Shown one piece after another: positions 46,188 through 56,849 of a stretch of DNA of 64,000 nucleotides (the first letter of the stretch is position 1; each line of letters starts with the position of its first letter). The notes under the pieces are model-generated. The model saw only the letters and a list, made by a program, of their open reading frames with translations, was not told the DNA's origin and did not search any database. Source of the stretch: Lepidostoma basale (lineage: Eukaryota; Arthropoda; Insecta; Trichoptera; Lepidostomatidae); the NCBI GenBank assembly GCA_022606425.2, contig JAHDVF020000580.1, positions 248,001 to 312,000 of the forward strand, written 5' to 3'. Position numbers and translations under genes: made by a program.

Positions 46188-46470
46188 CTTGAGATACTTA
46201 TTCTTCTTCAGCTTATTCCCGTCCACTCCTGCGCAAAGGCCTCCTCCATTCACTTCCACGCCACTATATCTTATGCAGACTGCTTCCAGGTTATTCAGAC
46301 ATGTCTGTTCAGGTCATCCTTCCACCGTAGTTGCGGTCACCCTGCACTTCTCTTTGCCGTCCATGGTCTCTAAGTCAGTAGTCTTCTTGTCCATTTTTCG
46401 TCTGAGCTTCTGGCTACGTGAACTGCCCATGTCACTTTAGAGTCGCTACCCGGTGGATGTTGTCAGTGAC
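46188..46470 (-). pseudogene. Non-LTR 3' end, (GAA)n tail, minus orientation
   Basis: It is the same sequence as 53.58-53.86 kb (plus-strand phrases GCAAAGGCCTCCTCCATTC, TCAGACATGTCTGTTCAGGT, CCGTAGTTGCGGTC-CCCTGC). On the minus strand this is the C-terminal coding end of a retroelement. It starts with TTCTTCTTC, the reversed GAA tail. Confidence 0.65.
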
Positions 46471-47127
46471 CTATGTTTTTTCTCTCACGTATCGTTTCTG
46501 AGTATGTCTCCTTATTATTCAGGCTGGCTCTTTCCATGGCTACCTATATGCATATGTATTATAAAATCAATAGGTTTTTTTACATCAAAATTCCACCGGT
46601 ACCTTTCTCTAGTCAATAAATAGTCGATGTCAATGACGCTAACGGAATCAATCATATAAATAAAGTTAAAAGTGTGACATACATTACAGATGTATTTTGG
46701 TTTATACTTTGATTAAACCACCTACTTGTAAATCACAAATACGTTAGGCTACTGCCACACAGAAAGGAGGCTTGCTTAGTGTTTAGAGCTACGCTGCAAG
46801 CAATTTAGTAAACCAACATACGGTGATCGTATAATCATGCTGCATGCTTCGCGTCGCGCTACGTTACTTTATAGTGAAAAACTTATCGTCTAGCCAAGCA
46901 CTACACACTATTATAGAACAATAGTTTATTTTATAGTACCTATACGAAAAGCAGAGGACCATACAACTGCACTCAGAATCGATGATACATGAACACATTA
47001 AAAAATAAAGAAAGAAGGATTCATTTTACGTCCTAAATCTATAATAAAAAAATCTCTCAAAATAACGACCGAATTACCCCAAGCCGCCACAAGTGTTTAA
47101 AATAGTTTAAATTTAGAAGTGCACTCC

Positions 47128-47172
<45 letters not shown>

Positions 47173-49420
47173 TCAATTTTACCATCAAACGTCAGAGAAA
47201 TACTTACAAGATCTGAACCTCCGTATGTCAGAGATCGAAGTTTATGTCCAAGTTAAGTCCAAGCCCAAATAAATGAAGTGGGTTGTTAGTCCCGAGTGAA
47301 TTTTTTGCTCGATTTGTGTAGGTACTCGTATTTGTGACCTTTTATCCCACCTCTGCCATGTTTCCTCTTGCACCAGCTTTAGGTACTAAAAACAATCTTC
47401 TCAATAAATTAGGAGTTTTATGATTTGATCTCCACCTCTACTCGCCTCGGTTATCTCCGGCTCTGTTGGCGTGTAAATTGATACCGGGAATAAAGATTGA
47501 GCCTAACGACACATCCAGAGAGAATGAAGACATTAACGTCACACGGAATTGCCACTCGGACACAGTCGTCGAGGAAACTCCTCGCCCAGCGGGGGTTTTA
47601 TTATTCTCTTATTATCCATAATACATGCATAATATTACAGTTAGAGTGGTACTCTTGTTTTCCAAAACTTTAACGAAAAGCGATTTCAAAATACTGCATC
47701 AAAAACATGTACATTTACAAATAAATGTTATTTATTGTATATAATGACACTTACTGACAATCTTTCCGCAAGTTGGAGAATTCTCTAGATTAACATAGGA
47801 GTGATTATAATAATTCCTCTCTTGTATGTACAATTATGACAGATCACTAAATTGTATTATATATTTCATAAAATCATTATTGTTGTTTTTTCTCACAATT
47901 GTGTGTATTTTTTATGCAGACTGTAGTTTAAATCCCGTTTGTGGTATACCATATTTCTTAAATTTAAAACGATGGAGGTTTTTTATGTTTCATTTGAATC
48001 GCCTCCAGCCGTACCATAGTTCACTTCTCTCAACTTTTTATCACCGTACATATATTTTTAAACTTCTCGATTACTTTGCAGATGTTATCGAAGCATCGTG
48101 TTTTGTATCATCTTATGCTTCCGCCCCATCACATTTTGGGTTCTTCATTGTTTCTGACAAATGAAATCATTTGAGATGAATCCTTTCGTGTAAATTTTTG
48201 TCATGGCGCAGAGACATGAAATGTGGATCTAGTATAGATCAAGGAGTCTTTTATATACTCGTATGTATACGAATAAGGCATACCTTGATTATTAATTTCA
48301 ATTTGAAGAATTCTTAATAACCGCATATTCTTAAGGAAGTTAATAACTGCGTCTGCATTTATGTTCATCGATCTTTAATTTCTATACTCTGTTAAGTTCT
48401 CCTGACGTTTATTATAAGTTGTGAGTATTATAAGCTTATCTATCCTTAATTGTGTGAAACCTTCTCACCGTTCTATTCACTAATGTTTCTGAGTGAAGAC
48501 ATTCGTGTTCTACCGACTCTACGACGGTAATCATTCTTTCATCAAAGTATTAGTTGTATTAATTACAATATTTTAACTCGTTATTAATGATCTGAGAATG
48601 TCACTTTCAAGAGATGTAGGAGTACATAGGGCATTTGATGCATTAATCAATGTATCCTTACTTCCAATTCTAATATACATTATTGAATGTATTTTTTTCC
48701 ATCTCTATAGTATAGGTGTAATGATACGTGATTTGAAGATAGGATACGAGACCCATCACTAAAAACAGCTTCCAAGGTTTATGCAACATATTCAAAATTC
48801 AACTATTGCAGTACAGTGCGTCGCGACGAATTCTAAGATTGCTAACAAACCAGTCCATACTCTACAGATCATTGTGCGAGTATTGGAGTTATTTATTAAG
48901 TTATTTCACTCTGCCTGGTTGCAAACATATTATGTCTTTAAGTTTTTGGTAAAATAATTCATTTAGTTTTTTTCAACTTTACTTTACTCTTACATTCATT
49001 TATTGATAGGATCAAATGAGTAAAAAGTGACTATTTTTTAAGTTATTAATTCTATGAAACATGTCTACAAATAAAAGTTTATTCTTTACTTGCCATAATT
49101 TTGCATGGTGGATTTACATTTGATTAACTTAAAAAAAATGTACATTCATAACACTTTATTGCACTCTTAACTAACATGTTTCGGATGGTACTTTTCTTTC
49201 TTCAATGTAATTTTTTAAATCATGTTTGTGACGAGTGCAATAATGTGTTGTGAAAATGTAACGCTTTTCAAAAATGATTTCATTGTTCATTGCATTGATT
49301 AGTGTGTTCGGTCCCTATACGTTCGCACATGGTTCATCCGATTGAATTGAAACTATGTACAGTTGTTGTTGGCAATATTGGCGATTCAACTGATAACTTT
49401 TGGCGATTCAATTTAATTAC
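46471..49420. other. Long spacer
   Basis: It contains a (CA)n run and otherwise AT-rich DNA. 46745-46920 and 47450-47600 are less AT-rich and may be old insertions without a recognisable family. The plus-strand frame at 47826-48164 is open but unrecognised. Confidence 0.4.
47131..47169. repeat. (AC)n microsatellite
   Basis: About 19 AC units occur without interruption. Confidence 0.95.
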
Positions 49421-49427
49421 TAATTGA

Positions 49428-49688
49428 AAGGGGCATTGCATTGATGACCTTCGTGGCAGAATGTTAAAAGCTCTGACTTCCATACCGAAGGTCCCGGGTT
49501 CGATTCCCGGGGATGGCAGTGTGATTGTCACACTGTCTTTGGTCTGGTGTAGAATTCACGTGACAATAAAATGGCGATAGATTGGCTACCTATCACATGT
49601 CACGAGAATCAATATAAATAGCTAAAAAATAAATTGTATACTGTAATAGGGTTCAAACAACCTGTTGTGTACTTAAAAAAAAGCTTGC
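49428..49688 (+). mobile_element. SINE-1, full-length, tRNA-derived
   Basis: The head contains CTTCGTGGCAGAATGTTAAA, then CCATACCGAAGGTCC and a perfect pol III B box GGTTCGATTCC (49497-49507). The body CTTTGGTCTGGTGTAGAATT, then GGCGATAGATTGG, is shared with 7.83 and 45.21 kb. It ends in an A run before AAGCTT. This is the only copy in the window with the head, so it defines the family. Confidence 0.85.
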
Positions 49689-49712
49689 CGGGCACAAGCT
49701 AGTACAAAATAA

Positions 49713-49850
49713 AATGTTTGATAATGCCTCAGCCAGGCGAAACACGTAAATCTTATAAAACAAAATATTGTAGCTCTTGTAGAAAACGTAAATTTTCATT
49801 CGTATTATTTTTTTATATGGAGTTTTGGTGTTCAATTAATTATATATTTT
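49713..49850. mobile_element. MITE-A copy, right half
   Basis: TTTGATAATGCCTCAGCCAG-GCGAAACACGTAAATC, then CTCTTGTAGAAAACGTAAAT and TTCATTCGTATTA. The block keeps stem II (GCCT-CAGCC-AGGC) and GAAAC. It starts shortly after the SINE-1 tail. Confidence 0.65.
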
Positions 49851-52055
49851 TACACATTATAATATATTATATATTTTTTAGAATAGGTAGAAGAAGAAGT
49901 CGGTACGGCAGCAAACAAAAAAATTAACGTGAAAATTATACGGAATATTAATTGGCAAACTATTATTCGAAGAGTGAATTTTTTTTAAGGTGAAAAGAAG
50001 GTGCGATAGAAAAAAACACACACTCCTTTCATTAAAACTTCCGCGACTTTCAAATTCTTTTGTTTGAAAAAATATGGAACTGAATAGAAAACTAAGTTGG
50101 TCAAATAGTACCGTTCCAATCCACTTCAATTTTGATGGACTCTCGTGTGATGTGTGTGCCAAATTTATTTTTGTATGCGTACCTACTTATTGGTGTTTCT
50201 GTTTACCTACTTTCGTATTAAATATACGAACCAAAAATAAATACGATTTAAAATTTTAAATAAGAGCATTTTTAAATATAAATATTTATTGTGTATTCGC
50301 AAGGTTTCTCAAGTTTACATTTAAAAAAAAGATATAATGTGTTTTCTTTTGAGTAACTTACAGTTGGGTATTTTATTACGAGGGCATGTCATTTTGAGTA
50401 TATTGTTAGTTGTTTTATTTTCCGCATACTAAGGCGCATCTGGCAACTGAACGAAACATTTATCATGCCTCCAAAAAGTTGTTTCGACGGGTTTTTAGTA
50501 AGAGTTTTGGCTGCGAGACGACCCGCTTGGAGTAGAAATATTATTATATGGCTGGCTATCGAAACCTTACATGTATTATAATATATGTATGAAAATACAT
50601 CGCGCAGGTATGCGGTACATCCATACGTATGTGTTCACGTTTGTGCGATCACACACACTATTAAACAATGTCTGCACGTACACATTTGTGTGTTGCGAAC
50701 TTTCAATTTTCAGTTGCACATTTCACCGCACAACGCGTCGGTCGCTATTTTCCCGCGGTACCGGCACTACTTAAGACATTTCCTGTGTAAATTATTGATA
50801 CCCCAGTTTTAATTAGACGAAGTAAATACTATAAAATAGTATAATTTAAATTCGTAAATTTGGCAGTAAAAAATAAGTAAAATCAATTCATAACCAATAG
50901 GGCTGATTTTATGTATAAATAAAAGATAAAATTTAAATTAACCTAAATTTAATAACATCATCAATTTATAATATGTAACCACCTGCCAATTATTTGTATA
51001 AGAACTACGAACTTAATACAAATGAATGAATGAATTGCACAGTTTATCAAATCAAATCAAATCAGTATATTTCATCAATAGACATTATAAAATTAATTTT
51101 TAAGGCATCATCAGAACAGGTAAAATAATACATTGTGTATAGTATACTACCAGAAACGCATGAGAGATGGTTCGACATTAGGAAGACAGTTTATTTTATA
51201 TTAATACATCTTTACCTAATTAATACGAATGAAAACGTCCGTTTTCGTGAAGATTTTTAATAATTTATGGGAATGTGATGTTTCGTCTTTTTAAGAGAGA
51301 CTTTTTTTTTCATTATTCTTTTGAGTACTAGTTGTATCAGTGAGTACTTTTGAGTAAGCTTTTAATGTATATCCGAAAGAGCGAAATATTTACTCAATTG
51401 AATGTTTTGTCTGTGCATTTTGTTTTCCAACAACTTAACTCGAAACACGTTTACGTCGCCTTAAACAACACGCCAGCGAAAGACCTACATACGGCAGATA
51501 TTCCAGTTTTAAAAGAAACTCTGAGGATCATCTTAGTTGAATTAGGTTAAGAACAATGCTACACTTGATGTATGAAATTACATACATTCTACAAAGTAAT
51601 TAAAAAAATGTATGCACGCCATGGAAACATTCACAATGTACAAAATATACATATATGAGTGTTACTACATAACCGTATCATACATATTTTTCTTCCTCGT
51701 ATTATTCTAAATCATTGATCTGTTCTTGGACAGGAGTCATCCTCATGGGATGTGGAACATCTGATAACTTTCCACCTTTTTGGCTGTCTTCCTGGCAGGC
51801 GATATCTCACGTGTATAGTGTAAGCAAGCACATAGGAAATTCTTGCATCATCATTCCTATCCTCTTGGTCTCTCTAGTACTACCTACCGCCGATTCTTCT
51901 TCATCATTCATGATTCCTGATATTTATTTATTCCTGGATGGATCTCACGATAATTTCAGATAACAATGCATTTCATTGATTTTACAACTTGAAATTTTAA
52001 ACCATCGTAGTTTAGGCGAGGAATAGGTATGTGAAATGAATCATTAATACGCCAG
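49851..52055. other. Spacer, nothing recognised
   Basis: Mostly AT-rich DNA. A weak MITE-A fragment occurs at 51225-51300 (ATGAAAACGTCCGTTTTCG, GTGATGTTTCGTC). The frames at 50571-50812 and 51350-51550 show no known motif. Confidence 0.4.
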
Positions 52056-52060
52056 GAGAA

Positions 52061-52160
52061 TTATGAATATGTGTGGGGAATTATAAATATGTGTGGGGAA
52101 TTATGAATATGTGTGGGGAATTATGAATATGTGTGGGGAATTATGAATATGTTTGGAGAA
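52061..52160. repeat. 20-bp minisatellite, five units
   Basis: The unit TTATGAATATGTGTGGGGAA is repeated head to tail five times. The last unit has changes (GTTTGGAGAA) and a partial unit precedes the first. Confidence 0.95.
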
Positions 52161-52199
52161 AATTCAAGGTTGCGCCCATAAATGAAGAGTTACCAGTAT

Positions 52200-52420
52200 C
52201 AAGGGTCATATTGTATTGTCACGTAATGAGGAGACCCCACGATCGTGTCAAGTAAGTATATTTCCGTGGCTAGTAAGAAAGAGGGAGATGAAACCTCCAA
52301 ACCACTTGGCTGACGAATGTGCAGAAGGATACGAAGACCTTGGGCTTTAAGGAAGAAGATGCCTACTTACGAAACCCCTAGCGCCAAGCAATTAAAAAGG
52401 CAATTTTGAATAACGGGAAG
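52200..52420 (+). pseudogene. Old non-LTR C-terminal relic
   Basis: The pieces RRPHDRVK, CRRIRRPWALRKKM (in one frame) and KTLGFKEEDAYLRNPSAKQL (in another) resemble the GRP--RW-D--KKD-K--G---EDA-- ending of RTE/CR1-like elements. It is weak and frameshifted. Confidence 0.4.
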
Positions 52421-53267
52421 TTGTGAGGAGACATAAAACTAGTTTTTGTTCATCACATATTGACTAACTTATAAATGGCGGTATATATTGAAGTGTTAGT
52501 GACAATGCTAGTGTATGAAAGTGATATATGGGGTGGTAAAATAGGTAGAATATTTTTTTATAAATTAAATCATTACGACCAATGTGTGAATAGACGAAAT
52601 ATAAGTAAAATAATGTTAAAGAAAAAAAAATTAAGTAATGCCGAAGGGATGTAAAGCAGATGAATGAGTCAAAATAAGAATAGGTTAATATTATGAAGTA
52701 AATAAAATTTATTCGAAGTTTGTATCCTCATTCATTAACAACTGTTATAATAATACATTATATAATTTATCATTAACAACATTTATAAAAATAATATCTG
52801 TTTCCAGATCTGTTAAGATGTCATTGACATGACGATTTTAGATATTTTAAGTACCCTATTCAATCTATTCTTCAATGAGTTTTCATTGATACTAGGATAC
52901 TGGGTATGGGAGATACGAATGCGGTCTGTAATGGGATACGTAAAAACAAATATTGATTTTTTAGTCGTGTGGCTTCTTTTACAATCATCTACCTGAGTAA
53001 GGGAATGGCTCCCGCTTGTGTTGGTGCCTGCTTCCATTCACACAGATGAGTACTCAATTGGAAAAAGGACCCCCCAAAGTGTTACACTTTACGGAATCAT
53101 CTCGGCGGAAGATGAAGTTGAGTGAACGCGACATTCACTCTTCAACTGGAAAAACGTGACGTAAAATATTAATATGTAATACACGCTACATATGAATATT
53201 TTATAGGTTATTTGGAAAGAAATGTAAAGCAAAAATAACAAAAGATGTAGATTTAAAATAATAAAAT

Positions 53268-53413
53268 AATTTGGTTATAATTGATGCCAGATAGTTTCAC
53301 TTGTAACCCTGTAAGCTTCATCAGGACAATATAATAACATATTTATGTACAATAAGTTAAATGAGTGATTATATTGCCCTGATGAAACTTGGGTCCAAGC
53401 GAAACAAGTTGGT
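53268..53413. mobile_element. Foldback element with hammerhead-like blocks, older relative of the 55.7-kb one
   Basis: Left: TTGATGCCAGATAGTTTCAC, then AAGCTTCATCAGGACAATAT. Right: ATATTGCCCTGATGAAACTT, then GGGTCCAAGCGAAACAAGTT. The arms correspond to those at 55.7 kb but have diverged. The RTE-B tail directly follows. Confidence 0.7.
53376..53413 (+). ncRNA. Hammerhead-like motif, right arm of the 53.3-kb foldback
   Basis: GCC (stem I), CTGATGA, AA, stem II CTTGG-GT-CCAAG, C, GAAAC, AAGT (ACAAGT, stem III less symmetrical), T as cleavage base, then GGT (stem I, one G-T pair). Core residues are intact. Confidence 0.5.
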
Positions 53414-53572
53414 TAACTAACTAGCTAACCAACCATTACGCCGTCTACCGAAGGGGTAGGCAGAAAGAATGGACTGCCTCACTTTAACCGATGCAGCACT
53501 CCATCTTTCTCTTTTCACCCCCACGGGAGACGCGGTGTGATGGGTTGCGAACCTCATCGCCAATTCATAAAT
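53412..53572 (-). repeat. Short element ending in the RTE-B tail, copy 2
   Basis: The tail phrase CCGAAGGGGTAGGCAGAAAG-AATGGACTGCC is identical to RTE-B. It then switches to ACCGATGCAGCACTCCATCT and GGGAGACGCGGTGTGATGGG, as in the copy at 19.53 kb. Confidence 0.7.
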
Positions 53573-53584
53573 TATAATGACCAT

Positions 53585-53862
53585 CTTTTTCTTCTTCTTC
53601 TTCTTCCTCAGCCTATTCCCGTCCATCCCTGGACAAAGGCCTCCTCCATTCGCTTCCATGTCACTCTGTCTTGTGCAGACTGCATCCAGGTTATTCCGAC
53701 ATGTCTGTTTAGATCATCCTTTCACCGTAGTTGCGGTCGCCCTGCACTTCTCTTTGGCGTCCACGGTCTCCAAGTCAGCAGTCTTCTTGTCCATTTTTCA
53801 TCTGAGCTTCTGGCTACGTGACCTGCCCATTGCCATTTTAGAGTCACCACCCGGTGGATGAT
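53585..53862 (-). pseudogene. Non-LTR 3' end, (GAA)n tail, minus orientation
   Basis: The plus strand starts TTCTTCTTCTTCTTC, then GACAAAGGCCTCCTCCATTC and CTTGTGCAGACTGCATCCAG. It is parallel to 46.19-46.47 kb. On the minus strand the coding end includes MEANGGGLCPGMDGN in one frame. Confidence 0.65.
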
Positions 53863-53885
53863 GATAACCATACCGTGGTTAAATA

Positions 53886-54403
53886 CTAACTAACTAACTA
53901 ACTAACCATCACGCCGTCTCCCCGAAGGAGTAGGCATAAATAATGGACTGCCACACTTTTCTTTCCTGACATATTTCTCTCGCTTCCTTAACATTCATAC
54001 ATCGTGTCATGCACGCGCGTCGACTCCTCACATGGCCGACATTCAATATTTGATTTATTTGATCGTGCCACGTTTTCCTCGGTCTTCCTCTATTTCTGGT
54101 TCCATTTACATCGTTAACATATAATTTTTTTACCATTCTTTCTTCATTCATTCTTTCCATATGTCCAAACCATCTTAATGATCCTTTCATTATTTTGCTC
54201 ATAACACCATCATTCGCACCGCATTCACTTATTATATTTTCATTCGACACTCTATCATACACAGAGTATCGACATATTGATCTAAGAGATCTCATTTCTA
54301 CTGCATTTATTCTACTTTCATCCTTCTTTTGCCAGTTCCATGCTTCGCTTCCATACACAAGGCTCGGTAGAAGAACACCATTGTGTACTGCCATTCTAGC
54401 TTT
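53886..54403 (-). pseudogene. RTE-B, strongly 5'-truncated copy
   Basis: A minus-strand frame of 161 codons lies at 53909-54394: MAVHNGVLLPSLVYGSEAWN, then RYSVYDRVSNENI, RWFGHMERMNEERM and NRGRPRKTWHDQINQ, ending SIIYAYSFGETA. It is nearly the same as the end of the 43.98-kb copy, with a small deletion (VRSRRACM for VRSQRNRRACM). An (AACT)n tail lies at 53886-53902. There is no RT domain. Confidence 0.85.
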
Positions 54404-54484
54404 ACATAGTGTATTTTTTTATATCTATAAGTTTAAAATGTCTAATCACAAAGTGAGTGCTTCATTTGAAAATTTAAAAATAAT

Positions 54485-54690
54485 TATTTCTTCTTCTTCT
54501 TCTCTTTGTCCTGTCACACCTCCGTGGTGCACAGGGCCTCAAGGAACCTTCTCCACCCGACTCTATCGCATGCCTGATGCCTAACATCATCCCAAGTGAG
54601 GCCTGGCGTCTTAACCTCGTCCTGCAGGGTTCTTCTCCAGGTGGCTCTAGGTCTGCCTCACTTTCGCTTTCCCCCCATAGGGGACCAATC
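54485..54690 (-). pseudogene. Retroelement 3' end with (GAA)n tail
   Basis: TTCTTCTTCTTCTTCTC, then CTCCGTGGTGCACAGGGCCT and CATCATCCCAAGTGAGGCCT. The first part is the same as the fragment at 15.53 kb in STING intron 3. The minus strand is the coding orientation. Confidence 0.6.
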
Positions 54691-55670
54691 TAGTGCACTA
54701 GTGCATAATAATTTACTTACATTAAATACAAATTCAAAAGATAATGTAACAATATTGTATTACTTTAATACTGTTCATTATTAAAATGGTTAATGAAAGT
54801 GAATAGTAATGAAAACTAAAAGTGTTTTCCTAATTGATTATTGTGTACGTTGGGGCGTTGCTCGTACCTGTAATGTTGTATGAAATAGAATTTTAACCTT
54901 TGGTAAACCTGAAGTTTAATTATAAAATTACCTTCCAACATTCTCCTCCCCCAACGGATTGCGGTTGATATAATCTGATCTCCGTTTGAGATTATTCGTT
55001 TTGTGGATCATTTAAAATCGTTTAGAAAGTATAGCAATTACAATAGTGCACGAGTTCTGAAGTACCATTATGGTTTTTACAGGTGACTAGGTACACTCCG
55101 TTCTGGCTGGAGCAGTGCATCGTACACAGGTGGATAAATAAAAGCAGACTGACTTTTTATCGAAAAAGTGCTCGCAACGTGTTTTGTGGCGTCGCACTGG
55201 AAAGGCTTCGAGGAATGATGAAATCGTTTTTTATATGAGAAAAGCAATTTAAGCATTCTTCGAACCGTTTACCTTCGCAGCAGCCGCGAGAGGCCGGCCG
55301 CTGCTCGGCTGCCGCAAGAAAGAGCTGACTTATTTACCGAAGGATTTGGCATTTGAACGTGATATAATTTATGTTCCGCTTTTGCATGTTTCAACTCCAC
55401 GAACATTTCTACTAGTCCCACACACATTCACGACTTAAGTTCACTTGTTTTTGAACTATATATTATTTATCTATAACTGTGGAAATCCATAATAACTGTT
55501 TTTTATGAATGAAAACACTGTTTTTCCAAGTGTATTTTTCTCGACACGTTTTGAAGGCTTTATACCTTCATCATTGGGAGAACGATATAAACTCAAAAAG
55601 TGGAAAATAAACTAAAAAACAATTAATTCTTCATATAAAGCACTTACTTTGTGGATAGACATTTTAAATA
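54691..55670. other. Spacer with GC-rich patch
   Basis: 55270-55330 contains a GC-rich CGAGAGGCCGGCCGCTGCTC. Near 55540-55575 a decayed hammerhead-like phrase exists on the minus strand (ATGATGAAGGTATAAAGCCT). No gene is supported. Confidence 0.4.
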
Positions 55671-55723
55671 ATTATATAAATAAAATAACTTTGTATTTAA
55701 CCACGGTAGGGTTATTATATTGA

Positions 55724-55763
55724 TGCCAACTAGTTTCGCTTGGACCCAAGCTTCATCAGGGCA
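55724..55763 (-). ncRNA. Hammerhead-like ribozyme motif, left arm (minus strand)
   Basis: It is the exact mirror of the right-arm motif: TGCC, CTGATGA, A, GCTTGG-GT-CCAAGC, GAAAC, TAGTT, GGCA on the minus strand. A transcript of either strand would therefore carry one complete motif in its 3' arm. Confidence 0.6.
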
Positions 55764-55838
55764 GTATAATAACTTATTATACTATAGTATAATAAGTTAT
55801 TATACTGCTTATATATATAGTATAATAAGTTATTATAC

Positions 55839-55878
55839 TGCCCTGATGAAGCTTGGGTCCAAGCGAAACTAGTTGGCA
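55839..55878 (+). ncRNA. Hammerhead-like ribozyme motif, right arm (plus strand)
   Basis: Parts in order: TGCC 55839-55842 (stem I), CTGATGA 55843-55849 (perfect core), A 55850, stem II GCTTGG 55851-55856, loop GT, CCAAGC 55859-55864, GAAAC 55865-55869. Then comes TAGT, completing the self-complementary stem III ACTAGT (55868-55873), T 55874 (GTT cleavage triplet), and GGCA 55875-55878, which pairs with TGCC. All conserved hammerhead residues are present. The one oddity is the extra A between the core box and stem II. Cleavage is predicted after 55874. No activity has been shown. Confidence 0.65.
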
Positions 55879-55940
55879 TCAATATAATAACCCTACCGTG
55901 GTTAAATACAAAGTTATTTTATTTATATAATTATTTAAAA

Positions 55941-56510
55941 AACAATTAGTCTCCTGAACGCGGTCTCCTCGGAGATCGATGTCTTTAATATAATATTAGT
56001 GAAAGTACGTTCAGAAGACAAATACTCTTGACTTTAGAGAGTATCTTGTCTTCCTAATGTCAAACCACCCACCATTCATGCGTTCCTGGTATTATATTGT
56101 AAATATTATATTTTACATGTACCTACTCAATCGATGGCTTTATCAATTTATATTGTTTGTAATAAATGTTTAGACAATAAACTGATTTGATTTGAAATAA
56201 AAAATAGCCTTCGTGTGGTGTTATTTTTATTCTTTAAAAATTTGGATAACTTTGACAATACGATGCACTGATTTAAAATATTTATATACTTCGTACATTT
56301 ATTTTAAGTAGTTGTGTGTTCAATATCTATAATACATATTTTTCGGGTAACAGACAGCTATTTGCATACATAAATAAAAATACACAGATTGAATAAGGAA
56401 CGTATGACGGATTGTACAACTAATCCATTAAAATCTGCTCTATTCAGATGAAAATTTGGAATATTATATTGTAAAAATAGGCGTAAAAACCTACCATATA
56501 TACAAGTTCC
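55941..56510. other. Spacer, nothing recognised
   Basis: AT-rich DNA with no supported feature. Confidence 0.4.
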
Positions 56511-56516
56511 AAAAAT

Positions 56517-56763
56517 TTGTCAGACGTGGTGGTCATAACGGCGGAATGGGGAATGTTGTTAAACGTGAAGCGATCGCTCAACCCAACCAATGACAGGTCA
56601 TAAGTCCTGTAAGCGCCTCGGCCACCACCTTCTGTTCCCAGAAAACAATTTGCATCTTCGTCTCTATTGAGAAACAATTAATCCTTGTAAAATAAAAATA
56701 ATTTATCCGCAATGGGTGAAATCCAGTATTTGTCTACAAGAATTTGTATACATTCAAAATGTT
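56517..56763. repeat. SINE-3-like dispersed repeat, copy 2
   Basis: It has the same phrases in the same order as 11683-11915 (GTCAGACGTGGTGGTC, CCAACCAATGACAGGTCATA, GCATCTTCGTCTCTATTGA, GTATTTGTCTACAAG). Confidence 0.6.
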
Positions 56764-56849
56764 GTTGTACAAATTATCATTATTATTATTTAAAAAAGGA
56801 GAGCATTATTCAGTATAAAAACACATTGAAAATGACTTAAAGATACATA

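Larger units (their letters stand above)
55672..55940. mobile_element. Nearly perfect 269-bp palindromic element with hammerhead-like motifs
   Basis: Left arm TTTTAAATAATTATATAAAT, through CCACGGTAGGG, TGATGCCAACTAGTTTCGCT and TGGACCCAAGCTTCATCAGG, to GCAGTATAATAACTTATTAT. The right arm 55818-55940 is its reverse complement with no mismatch that I could see. The centre is another AT-rich hairpin. Such symmetry means recent origin or ongoing correction. There is no coding capacity. Confidence 0.9.

Noticed and set aside
47826..48164. 112-codon plus-strand frame as a gene
   Set aside because: No start context, splice signal, domain or partner exon was seen. The residue content suggests chance or an old relic.
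49165..49215. Minus-strand TTGAAGA ... CCGAAACATGTTAG block
   Set aside because: The end GAAACATGTT fits, but no stem II can be formed between the boxes and C3 is lost. Too degenerate to list as a motif.
49428..49510. A tRNA gene, because of the perfect GGTTCGATTCC B box
   Set aside because: No complete cloverleaf with acceptor stem could be drawn, and the sequence continues into a repeat body found at two other places. It is a SINE head.
52053..52165. CRISPR-like array
   Set aside because: The units are contiguous, without spacers, in a eukaryotic setting. It is a minisatellite.
55540..55578. Minus-strand ATGATGAAGG-CCTTCAAAACGTGTC
   Set aside because: C3 is A and the G of GAAAC is missing. 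At best it is a fossil of the same theme.
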